From Hofstenia miamia (lineage: Eukaryota > Xenacoelomorpha > Acoela): a stretch of DNA of 64,000 nucleotides. The DNA is taken from the NCBI GenBank assembly GCA_004352715.1, contig SCFE01000039.1:1963146-2027145 (forward strand). The letters run 5' to 3'. Position numbers and translations under genes: made by a program. This document shows positions 48,671-58,928 of this stretch, piece after piece. How positions within the stretch are numbered: position 1 is the first letter of the stretch; each line of letters starts with the position of its first letter. A model generated the notes under the pieces. The model saw nothing but the letters and a program-made list of their open reading frames with translations. It made no database searches and was not told where the DNA came from.

Positions 48671-49193
48671 GAATTAGTTTAAAAACGCATGCATAATTTT
48701 TCAAATGGCAAATAAATCTAATTATTTCTACAATATTTTTCATTGTTATATATTTTTTGAGAATTACTTCATTTGAGAACAAATTTGGTGTGTGGCTTTT
48801 AAATAAACTCTAAAGATTTATGATTTCCTTGACATTAACCGGCAGAACTGCTCAGGGCGCGCTAAGTATACTGAAAATCGGTGATCGCGGGCGCCCAGCA
48901 TAAAATCCATAGAACTTAGTGCGTATATATATATATATGCAATGATTTATCATATTCATAAAAACTTTAGGTTAAAATTTAAAAGAAAGAGATCTAGTCA
49001 TTTCATTCAAGGGAAAGTACAATGTTTTTTGAAATATACTTTTATCACAATATTTACATAACGTAAAAGTACCTATACGTCTATTATTTTTAAAAATAAC
49101 AATGACTCATTGCCGATGTATATACAAAAAATAAATGAATCCATATTTGAAATTGCGAAAAATTCCTAGCGCACCATTTATTCCTGTATAATA
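48671..49193. other. No gene seen
   Basis: AT-rich with a short (AT)n run near 48925. Nothing is recognised. Confidence 0.4.
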
Positions 49194-50418
49194 CCGGGTG
49201 AGTCAAAATGTCGTTACTTTTTTAATTTGCATTAGTAGCCAATCAAATACGTTTGTTGATTTATGTTCACTTATAATTAATGTATGCATATTTGGATAGC
49301 ATTATTTACATATTTCGTTTTAGAATGTGTACCTGCAACTATGGATTTATCATGTAGAGAAATGGCTCAAATTTTAAAACTATATTATCAAAATGGTGAA
49401 AGTGCTACAGCAACCGTGCGCAAATGGCAGACTCAAAACAATTTAAACAAGGCTTCTTTCTCAAAACAGTTTATTACAAATCTGGTCATGCGATTTGAAG
49501 GAACTGGATATGTTGCTCCTGGAAAATAATCTTTGCCATCTTTACAAAATGAACGTGTTCCTGATATTGAAGAGGCATTAGCAGAAACATTCTCCTCAAA
49601 TGTCTATGGTTGTTCTTCCACACGGAAAATTGCAGAAACTACTGGAATCAGCCAAACAAGTGTTAATCGCATTCTGAGGAAGAAATTGTCTCTGTACCCA
49701 TATCATATTACCATTCACCAGGCACTCAGTGATGAAGATAAAGCAAGTCGTAAGGAGTTTGCAAACTGGATGTTAAACCACTGGGATGAGATTGACCGTA
49801 TTGTTTGGAGTGAAGAGGCTACGTTTTCATTAGACGGTAGAATTAACCGGCATAACTGTGTCATATGGAGCACTGATAATCCACATATCAATATCAGTAA
49901 ATCGCTCCATAGTCCCAGGTGGATGGTTTGGATTGACTTCTCATCACATGTTATCACTCCTCCATTCTTTTTCGAGAACACACTAACAACCCAATCTTAC
50001 TCAACTTTAATCGAAACACATTTGCTACCTTTCTTACGTAGTAAACGGAAACTATCGTTAACAATAACAGTTAAGTGGCCACCAAGGTCTCCAGATTAAT
50101 CTCCATTGGATTACTGGTTGTGGCCTCTCTTAAAAGATAGAATCTACCATCAAGGCAAATGATATTGGTAAGATGAAAACACGCATCACTAAAGAAGTTT
50201 CAAAAATTACACGTGAGGAAATGATAGCTGCAATAAAAAATTTGCACCGGAGATGTGAACTGGTTCTTGAGGTGAACAGAGGACATTTCGAATAATTGTT
50301 ATAGACTAGATAATTTCCCTTTCATTTGTTGTTAATAATAACTATTGTATATTCTTTTCTGCTAAGCATTTTCCAATAGTAGCTTTTTGAAAAAGTAACG
50401 ACATTTTGAGTCACCCGG
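49194..50418 (+). mobile_element. mariner-type element with near-perfect ends
   Basis: Terminal inverted repeats of about 29 bp: CCGGGTGAGTCAAAATGTCG at 49194, and its complement ending at 50418 with one internal mismatch. TA flanks both sides (49192-49193, 50419-50420). The length is 1225 bp, normal for mariner. The transposase inside is inactive. Confidence 0.9.
49341..50294 (+). pseudogene. mariner-type transposase, dead
   Basis: ATG 49341 opens MDLSCREMAQILKLYYQNGE with a helix-turn-helix. An in-frame TAA lies at 49527, then reading continues: TFSSNVYGCSSTRKIAETTG, SLYPYHITIHQALSDEDKAS, RIVWSEEATFSLDGRINRHN. The catalytic Asp normally in 'SDEAtF' is Glu. Between LLPFLRS and KWPPRSPD about 30 residues including the second catalytic Asp ('QQDGAPPH') are deleted, and TAA replaces Leu in 'SPDLSPLDYW'. 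All three active-site regions are therefore damaged while the ends stay intact; it could only move with help. Confidence 0.85.
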
Positions 50419-50690
50419 TAGAATATTGCGACGGTTCCAAATTTGCACTACCATCTTGAATGAGCCCGGTTAATAGGCAGTGCATTACAAAATTCCATCG
50501 TGCACTACTGGCATAAGCTAGTGTAGGGCCCGAGTCTGGCCCATAGCTTGTACCCAAGAAAATAGGCCCGTTGGTTTGTCCATGCCCATATGACAAGTCC
50601 GTTATGCTCGTAGCTAAATGTTATTTAACTAAAATTACTTGATGCAACAAGAAAACCTTCAACTGTGCAATTAAAAAGAAACATACTTAA
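50419..50690. other. No gene seen
   Basis: A GC-richer segment (GGGCCCGAGTCTGGCCC near 50527) of unknown origin. Confidence 0.35.
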
Positions 50691-51075
50691 ACTATCATAG
50701 CTATCAATGAAGTTTATTACTTTGTTTTAGATTTTGTTTAGTTGTTGTTTGGCTTCCATGTTTTGTTTTTTCTTTATTATATGTTTTGTTTTTGTTAGTG
50801 TCAATCGCTCAGTTATTCCTTCATTTGTGTATATACTTACTTGGTCTGTCCTCTGTACATATGTTTAACCTTTTTGTTTAGGTACTTCGTCAACATTTTG
50901 CTTCGTTTTTTGGTTGTTTAATCATCTTTGTTATACTTATGTTAATATTTATTAATAGAATGGTGCGTGAATGGTGAAGAGCATGAGGCAGTACCGTGTA
51001 TTTCTGGTACAATGATGATAAAAGAACGTGCAGAAGTTTATTAATTCTGAGTATCATTTTTGCGTAGAAAAAAAA
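50691..51075 (+). mobile_element. L1/Tx1-like LINE, copy D, 3' end only
   Basis: The T-rich 3' UTR and GAATGGTGCGTGAATGGTG end, followed by TGCGTAGAAAAAAA, match copies A, B, C and E. There is no coding part. Confidence 0.75.
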
Positions 51076-51266
51076 TTAATGAAATTTACAACAATAAAAT
51101 CATAATTAAGTCCCGTTTTGAGTAAATCAATCAACAAAATTTGTCAATTATTGAGAAAGTGTGGTTCAAAGATCAAAACCATAATCAGGAGTAAGATTTA
51201 TATCCTTAAGGTATAAAGCAGATTTTTACGCATATTTGTACACAGTTTTCTTTAACGCATATTTCC

Positions 51267-51590
51267 ATGATAGCTCGCATATTTAATCGTATTTCACACG
51301 CGAATGTCACAGATACCAAATATTTCACTGAATTTTATCTGTTTCTGCAAAACCTCAACACTAAATACTCACAAATATTGGAAATTTTAAAACACTTATT
51401 TGCTAGACGACAACTTGATGTAGGAATTGTGTTACATTATGGTATCTTTCAGTTTCGTTCTGAAGCTCTATCTATAACGCAACTGCGAGGGCGGTTATTT
51501 TATTGCATTCAGGTTGAGATACTTGATAATGTCATAGAACTAATACAGGAGAGAAGTAAAAAAAGGGTGAATGTTTTACAGGAACTCTAG
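51267..51590 (+). CDS. Hypothetical 107-residue frame
   Basis: Uninterrupted from ATG 51267. The composition is helical (YLFLQNLNTKYSQILEILKH...VIELIQERSKK) with alternating charges, unlike random AT-rich frames nearby, but no family is recognised. It could be an exon, a relic or chance. Confidence 0.2.
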   Translation: MIARIFNRISHANVTDTKYFTEFYLFLQNLNTKYSQILEILKHLFARRQLDVGIVLHYGIFQFRSEALSITQLRGRLFYCIQVEILDNVIELIQERSKKRVNVLQEL

Positions 51591-52324
51591 ATTTAATATT
51601 TGCACACGCTGTAAAGAAGTAAAAATCCATGCAATTGATGTTAATCCTTAAAATGTTCCTATATACAGAAATGTGGCTCTAGTCTAGGTGAGTCAAATGC
51701 AAGCACCGCAACGAACGTTCATTACTGTTGATCACTTTGAGTCTATTGGTATAAAAGTGTATACCTTGGTAATTGAATATCTGATAACGTTTATGTAGTT
51801 TTTTATGCATATATTCGAAATTTCGACACATTGTTTGATGACACATATTTCCGGTGATTTTAAGCATATAAATCCGGGCCGTAGGCATAATTGACAACAC
51901 ACCAAACAGTATGAAATAACTAAATTGAAACCACACTGCACTGCTCGTATCACATTGTAAAATAAGTAAATTATTTCGTCTTCTGTAGTTAGCAACCTAA
52001 GCTTCTTACGTTACAATATAATGCACATAAGTACAATACTATTATTAATGCAATATCAGAAGATGACAGTGAAATGGAATTCATTAAAATTAATGAAAGC
52101 AATGAATTCAATTGTGTAATATTTTATGTACTGTTTTGTAATTTCTACAATAAATCTACATGAAGGTTAGTGTTATAGGAAACAGATATACATGGAATTT
52201 AGATCCTCGCATAAGACAACGTAGACCACAATATATTAGTAATTAATTTCATTTTCGAGTGATTTATGGAACAACCCTAATTGCTCCTGCATGAAAAGAA
52301 CTCGGAATATTACTTTTTATTTAA
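51591..52324. other. No gene seen
   Basis: AT-rich. The minus-strand frames at 51679-51995 show no domain. Confidence 0.4.
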
Positions 52325-52412
52325 AAGAAGATTCCGAAGAATCTTTCAAATTATCAGATCATAGATATGATACTAACCTAATAAACTGTATTACAAAACA
52401 GGCAATAGCAAA
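52325..52412 (-). ncRNA. Spliced-leader-type RNA gene, copy 4 (class B)
   Basis: The 17-nt block is kept, but the leader differs (GTAATACAGTTTATTAG) and the donor is GTTAGTATC (+1 at 52377). Hairpin I is new in sequence yet strong: TTAG/CTGA plus ATCAT-ATCT-ATGAT. Sm-like site at 52352-52346. Hairpin II is AGATTC-TTCG-GAATCT: the C-G pair of the other copies is replaced by T-A and the loop is a TTCG tetraloop. These paired changes support an RNA stem. Confidence 0.75.
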
Positions 52413-52431
52413 TTCTTGCGAAAATTGACGC

Positions 52432-52667
52432 TTTATAAATTTCAACAATCCACAGGAAATTCCAGGATTAAAATTATATTGCTCTTGTCCGTTGATGGGT
52501 CAACATGAACATGTAAACAAACAATAAATCGGCAATTTTAAAAGCAAATAATTTAAAAAGTGCATGTTAAAAATATATATTAATAATTTATATTGTGTTT
52601 GAATAAATTATTCTGAATTTAACAGGAACTACACAACATTGTATTTCCTTAATGCGATATTAGCGGC
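52432..52667 (-). promoter_or_regulatory. snRNA-type promoter of SL copy 4
   Basis: CAACAAT at 52443 within GTGGATTGTTGAAATTTATA (minus), AATAAATTATT at 52602 and GCGATATTAGCGGC at 52654; spacing 66, 225 and 277 nt from donor +1. Confidence 0.7.
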
Positions 52668-54407
52668 GAAAGAGGGAATTGAATGTCATAGCAAGCAATT
52701 AAAGCAAGTGTTCTACAAAATATTAATGCTTTATAAAAGTGGGCTATTAAAACAACAGAGATCATTGTATAGTAATATTAACATAGTCTTCCTTTTCCTA
52801 ATCAATTGTACAATTGTATTATCCTTGCATTTTAAAACTTTCATTTAAAAATGGTTACTTTCTGAAAATTCGAAACATTCTTAGTTCTTTTAACTTGACA
52901 TTTTCGAAATTCAAATATAAAGTAATTAAATTAAAAAGTAAGAAACAGCACTATGAATTGATTTAAATCAATTTTTTAATATGTATTAAATGAAATGGAG
53001 ATTAGTGAACTGAAGCGTTTTTTGTTCGATGTAAATGCGATTTATGCTACCCAAAAGCTTCGAGTGATGAGTGTTTTTTGAATAAAAATATACTATTTAT
53101 ATATTTCCTACTTAATCCATTGAATTTCTTTTAAAGTAAAAAATTTTTATTGGCATTTTATTGTTGCCGAATGCGAAATATTTTTTGATGCTTTCTAAAC
53201 TGTTTCATGATTCATCAATTTATACATACCTAAAATTATGAATTTCAATCTGCTGCTCTTGTGTTCAGATGAAGTCTATCCAGGCAAAAACTGAATTTAT
53301 AATGGCCAATTGACTAGACTATCTGATTTAGAAGTTGAAAAAAACCTGCCTTTAATTAATTTATGATATCATCGGTGGCCTTAGAGATATTGTTTCTATA
53401 TCTGTAATCTCTAAATTATTACCTTCAATTTTAGACGAAAACTTCAAAAATATCTGCAAAATTTTCAACTGATATAGGATTTGAAATATTGGCGTTTTTT
53501 CTAGAGAATCTTAGTACAAACCATAAGTTCTATACTAATTTGTGGGGGATTTTTAAAAATTTTTTAAAATTTGAATTACTTAAAAAACAAATGTTAGCTT
53601 CTTAGGTCCTACACACAATTTCAAAAATATTTATAATCATTTTGAAAGAAAAGTGCAATTTATCTTTCCCAATTTCTACGACTTTCGAAGATTTATTGAA
53701 TTATATGAAAAAAGCTAATTTCTCTAAAGATGGATTATTAATTAACCTCTTGTGCATTGAATCCAAAAATATTCAAAGAACATTTGTTAAATTTGCGACT
53801 GTTGGTATTTGTGATATCCCTCTTACTGCATTAGAGTATGATAATAGCTCATATGAATCCCTAATTCGATAGGGGATTAATTTATCTTATTCATATTATT
53901 AATCGGTGTTGGAAAATCATGAATGTAGAGTTTGATAAAGGCTTTCACAAGAGAGATTTATACATGGATCCAGTATGAAGTGCTAATGAACAAAAAATTG
54001 GATTTTCTAAGCACTTTTGCAAAGTGGCTCAAAAATGGATTGATATATAACCCAAAATGAACTTACAAATAAACCGCCTACTGCTGTATTTCAGAATGAT
54101 GAATTCAAATTGATTTTACTTTTAGCATTTCAAACAGACTATTTAGAAAACGGATTTTCATGGTACAGGCAAACTAGTGAAGACCATTACTACGTTGCTG
54201 TTAGCAAGATTTTCCAAACCGAACAAATGATTAAAGTTCTTCCTTAATTCGATTTAACAATTTTGATATTCTTCATTGAGAGATTACGCATTTACCTCAC
54301 TGTTAACATAGCCGTTGATTTCACAATTATGCAGTATTGTTTGTTCTAACATACGCATTATGCTTCGCAAAACTGTCTTACTATTACTCAGTCTACCATT
54401 TTAATTG
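52668..54407. other. No recognised gene
   Basis: A 76-residue frame at 53642-53872 and a piece near 54105-54245 (DYLENGFSWYRQTSEDHYYV) have protein-like composition but no family I recognise; both may be old transposon relics. Confidence 0.3.
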
Positions 54408-54498
54408 AAGCGAGACTCATTACAAGTCTTTCAAATTATATAGTATTCAGAGTTGATACTAACCTAATTAACTGTATAACAAAAACAGGCAATAGCAA
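54408..54498 (-). ncRNA. Spliced-leader-type RNA gene, copy 5 (class B)
   Basis: Leader GTTATACAGTTAATTAG with donor GTTAGTATC (+1 at 54463), so it groups with copy 4. Hairpin I is TAGTAT/ATACTA around a 9-nt loop, a third version of the donor stem. Sm-like site at 54437-54431. Hairpin II AGACT/AGTCT has five pairs and a larger loop, the weakest of the six. The 17-nt block is intact with one extra T. Confidence 0.7.
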
Positions 54499-54520
54499 TT
54501 GATAACAAAATGTCAAATAT

Positions 54521-54755
54521 TATAAAAATGGACAATACACCGAACATAATAGCTTTTTGCCAACGCATAAATATGCTCAAATCCAGTCAATTGATATAAA
54601 GTCTTTCTTAAACCATTTATAGTTTTATCTGATAATAATTGTAGTTTGATGGCATACAAGTGTCTCATTTTAATGTAAAGATTCAACGAATAAATCATTC
54701 TTACATTACCACTAACGTGTGCACAATGTGTATTTCTACATGCGACATTAACGGC
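54521..54755 (-). promoter_or_regulatory. snRNA-type promoter of SL copy 5
   Basis: Proximal GTGTATTGTCCATTTTTATA (minus, about 54541-54522), distal AATAAATCATTC at 54689 and TGCGACATTAACGGC at 54741; spacing about 67, 226 and 279 nt from donor +1. Confidence 0.6.
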
Positions 54756-55163
54756 GTAGAGTGGAATTGCATTACACGGATATCATTAGCGAGCTACATA
54801 CTTTCCTATGGTAAGAAAGGAATTGAAAAATCGAATCAACAACCGATTACACATGTCATGATCGACGGATATACGAATTATCAAACGGGAGGGGTGGAAG
54901 ATTGAAATAAATAGATTATTTAAATTATAATACCATTGGTATAATTTAATCATTACAACACTGGCTCAAAATATTTTACCACGTCTGAATATCCCCGGGT
55001 CGGCCTGTAAAAATGCTTAAGTTCAAATTAATTTGAGCATTAGGGTTGTGAATGTTTCCATTTTTTGGAATTCAAATTCGGGCACATGCTTGGGACTTAA
55101 AACCTCCAAAGATGATATTTTATATTTCAATTAATGAAATTGTTATTGCTATAATTTATAATA

Positions 55164-55610
55164 CAGGTTGTCCCAAAATTAGCGCAGGATTATAAAAAGA
55201 CAATATTTAAAAAGTGTAGCAAAGCAGCTTGAACACTTTCATTATGTAACAACACATACTTTTAAAGTGAATGAAAATGCATCATTGTTTATAATTATAT
55301 CTGCATTCAATCATTATTTTACAATTTAGAAAATGGATATTTTTAAAAGAAGAGATTGAGTTTAATGTAATTATGCCAATTACAATAGTTCTATGGCAGG
55401 TATTCAAGCCTGCCTTTGAGAAAATAATAGTACAAGTATCCTTGTATTCCAACAACAATAAACTTGATTGCTAAGAAATTCGAAAGACATTTTGCACCGT
55501 GGTAAGGAATGCAAAGTTTAAAAGAATTCGAAGAAGAGAGGGTTTCAGCAACACCTACAGCCACATATCACACCACCGTACATTTTGAAGTGACTAATTT
55601 TATGACGACG
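55164..55610 (+). pseudogene. mariner-like relic
   Basis: TA|CAGGTTGTCCCAAAATTAGC at 55162 looks like a mariner terminal repeat. From 55334, in mixed frames, MDIFK, then MAGIQAC and KKFERHF followed by VSATPTATYHTTVHFE resemble the N-terminal helix-turn-helix of a mariner transposase. No right end was found. Confidence 0.45.
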
Positions 55611-56937
55611 GCGCTCGTCCTTACTTTATAAACAATGTGATGAATTATCTATTATTTTTTTCTGCTCAGCGTGTGGTTTCTTGAGGATGCTATGGCCACA
55701 ATAATCGCCAGACTTCAAACGAATTGCCTTATTGGTTTTTGATCCTCTAGTAACAATCAATTTGCTAAACAAAATATTGATTTCTGAATTCGATAATCTT
55801 GATTTGGACGAAATAGTTGGCATTGTCCATTCTGCTTTATTGATTTCAAAGAGTGCTAGATAACCATTGGACATTTGATATAATGTCCTCACAAATTTCA
55901 AACCTGTATATAACACATAATATAAAATTTTCACTCCTATTCACTATTCTATTTGTCTAAGACATCGTTGAAAGTGGTTGCGTCAATCCATACTTTTACT
56001 TGGACTGGGACACGTTTTGATGACAGTGGGTCGGATAATATCATAAGGACTGCTAATAGGTGCCAATATACTATTTTTTATCCAAAAAATGAGTCGGGAT
56101 CGTCATGAATAATAATGAAAACGTTTATAAAATACACTCATTGTTTACTTTAAAATTTATCATGAATTCCTCAAGAAATAAAATGCATTAGTGTAGTCTA
56201 CTTAAAACCTATTTTATTGCAACTTCAACTTATCAAACGAGGATGGCAGTATCAAAAAATTGACCTTGAGAATTCTGACTTCGAGTTTAAGTCTGATTTC
56301 TTGGTAACCTAAAAAATACTAGGCTTGGAATAGGTTTGGATGGGTTTGAACAGATTTTGAAAGCTTTTGAATTGAGTTGGGTCGGTTATTAACGAAATCC
56401 GTTTGAAATTGAGTTGGGTATATGACCCCCTTGCAACCATAGCTTAAGCGCGTTAGCAAAATATGTGTTTAAATATTACTTATCAATATTGTCTTTCTTT
56501 AAAATTGACTCATTCTTTTATGCTATAAAAAATGTTCAAGATTGCTGGCAAGTAATAGCACTGGAAAAAATTCAGAAAAATGACGAAAAAAATTGTGCAA
56601 TATTGATAAATCTATCCAAAGACGAGCAACAATGTAGATTACCCTTGCCTAACTAGACCATATAAATTTCATACATCTTCATCCCAGGAAAGCGTTGATT
56701 TTGAAGAATATCAGGCAAAGGCTAAATCAGAACTTGTAACAGTTAGTACGCAAAGTTAAAAGTGGTTAGATATTTGGTTTTCAGATTGGGTATATCATGG
56801 AGGCAAAGCGAACCAGAATAACTTATTGTAATTCCCCAGATGAGGCCATCGTGGTTTTACTAATCAAGGGTAAATAATTTGTGTTTGCACAGCATGCGCT
56901 AAATTAATCCAATCCGTTTCTATGCTCGTTTAAGAGT
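55611..56937. other. No recognised gene
   Basis: The minus frame at 55626-55934 (102 residues) and the plus frame at 56465-56656 show no domain. The rest is AT-rich. Confidence 0.4.
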
Positions 56938-56997
56938 GTGTTTTATGTGTTACTGCTACATTCACTTCTTGGTTTATTACATGTAAACGCAACTACG

Positions 56998-57300
56998 ATG
57001 CCAAACAAGTGCGGAATACTATTGTGTAAATCTGGATATTCATCGTCCAAAAATGACCCCAATTTCCAAAGGGATAAGTTGCAACGTTTTCCTACAAATG
57101 CAAAGTATCGGAACCAATGGCTTAGAAAAATACCCAGAAAATTAACAAATATTACGAAGTATATAGTGATCTTTTCAATTCAATTTGCCAATGATTTTAT
57201 TACAGAATCGATCGATTCAAAATAATTCAATAAAGTAAATTGAATAAAAGAAAACTCAACTCAAATTCGATCCCATCATTGTTTCCAGGACTACCGAATT
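56998..57300 (+). pseudogene. THAP-domain relic with lost zinc ligands
   Basis: MPNKCGILLCKSGYSSSKND, FPTNAKYRNQWLRKIPRK and ITKYIVIFSIQFANDF follow the THAP layout (C-x4-C, FP, W, then C-x2-H). The last two ligands are replaced: Phe (TTT) for Cys and Gln (CAA) for His, each one base from the expected codon. Later frames near 57280 give SLFPGLPNYLTSS, similar to the linker of THAP/P-element-like proteins. It is probably a dead P-like transposase or THAP gene. Confidence 0.55.
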
Positions 57301-57699
57301 ATCTAACTTCTTCAAAAACTCTACACCGTACATCTGCAGCAACTTCTTGATCACGTCTGGAAAATGAAAATAAGTTAATTGCAGATGCAATTTGCACATT
57401 TGAATTAAAGGATTCTGTTGGTGCAATGTCAGAAATTACTAGGTCTATATCAAACTCAGCCATTCAAATCCCAATACGTTGCTTGTGGAAGATCAAAAAT
57501 GAACTTCTCGTGCTTATTTTTACCAATTCTTGCGGCGCTTTAAAAATGCTGCAATTCTAACAATGCAGGCTTGACCTTTCTTATAACCAGTTCGAAAACG
57601 TTTTCTATTTCAGTATTGAGCAAATTCATGAAGAACCCAATTTGGTTAAATCGTATTTTATTTTGCATTTTTTGCCCTACAATTACTTTCCGTTCTTAA

Positions 57700-58640
57700 T
57701 ACTTTAATCATGAATACCTACTCCAAAACTCTAAGTTCTATTCCTACTGTAATTACCGCTCCTAATAATGTGAACAACCTAACTTTTAATGCATCTAAAT
57801 TCCGAAATCTCACAGCTACCTATATTTTACACGCATCTGACCTTGAATGCAATACCGTGCAACTTAAAGCCAACTTCTTCCGTACTACTTATAATAACCT
57901 CGCCAACAGTATCATGTCAACGTTGAAAGCAAGGAATCCTGGTATTGCGTCGAAGATACAGATATCAAAGACATTGGCATCACCGAGGACTTCGCAGACC
58001 TCATGTCTACCCCAATTCAAATTGGAGGAAAGTCGTTAGTTCCCACTGAAGCTGAAAGGAAAATATTGCCCTTAGTAGCGCAGGATTCTTTTTCCAAAAA
58101 CTTTTCGTATCAATATGTTAAATTTTCCATCAAAATGAGACCAGGTTGACCAGTTTGCCCTCTTGGTAAATCAATCAGGCCTAAAAAATTTAGAGACTTT
58201 CGAATCTATTGAGCACAAAACAACACTTTATTCAACAATGTCAACACTTAACTTTGAGGTCAGTGACTGGAACCAGCAAAAGGTGCTCAAGGACTGGAGC
58301 CAGACAAACAAGAGTTTTAATGTGACCATAATATTGTGAGTAGCATTCCTAAAATTAATATATGTAAGAACTGCTTTTATACTGGCCACAACCAATGTAG
58401 TGTGAACTTGGCAGAACATGAGTGGGTAGAAAAAGTTTAAGCATTTTATAACATCAATACAGAGACAGCTCTTCCTTACAATAAGATTATTGATGAAGCA
58501 GAGAACCACTGTAAAGAAGAGGAAAAAGAAGGTACGGTGGTCGAGGAAGTTCCTGAAACATCTGCAGGAAAATACAATACAAATGAAAATATCTTAAGAG
58601 AACTCTACCCTAATTTAATAGTATACGACAACACTGTATG
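57700..58640 (+). pseudogene. Possible LINE ORF1 (gag-like) relic
   Basis: The frame 57710-58039 (FRNLTATYILHASDLECNTV...) continues in another frame as GITEDFADLMSTPIQIGGKS and later PKINICKNCFYTGHNQCS, which resembles a degenerate zinc knuckle (CxxC....H), then an acidic tail. Its place just upstream of LINE copy E fits ORF1 of that element, but homology is weak. Confidence 0.35.
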
Positions 58641-58928
58641 CAGGGCCGTGGCTAGGGGAGGGCCAGGGGGTCATGGCCCTTCTTGTTTGGCCACTGGGCC
58701 CCCTTCCTCTTGGCATCCTGGATACAAAACTTCATAGTATTAATTTTAATATTCTGTAACTAAGTTAGAATGAATATATTTTAGTTGAAATATAAAAATG
58801 CTAATGCCATTCTATTTAAAAATTCAATGAAAAAGTGTGAAACTATTTCATATGGGTAAAACTATGATTAATTTATTGAACTTTGCGGGGCCATGGCCCC
58901 TAAATTTCAAATGCAAGCCACGGGTCTG
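58640..58928. mobile_element. MITE with CAGGGCCGTGGCT ends
   Basis: CAGGGCCGTGGCTAGG at about 58641 is inverted at the right end (AAGCCACGGGTCTG, ending about 58928). GGTCATGGCCC and GGGGCCATGGCCCC lie just inside both ends. hAT-like ends are likely; no clear target duplication is seen. Confidence 0.6.
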
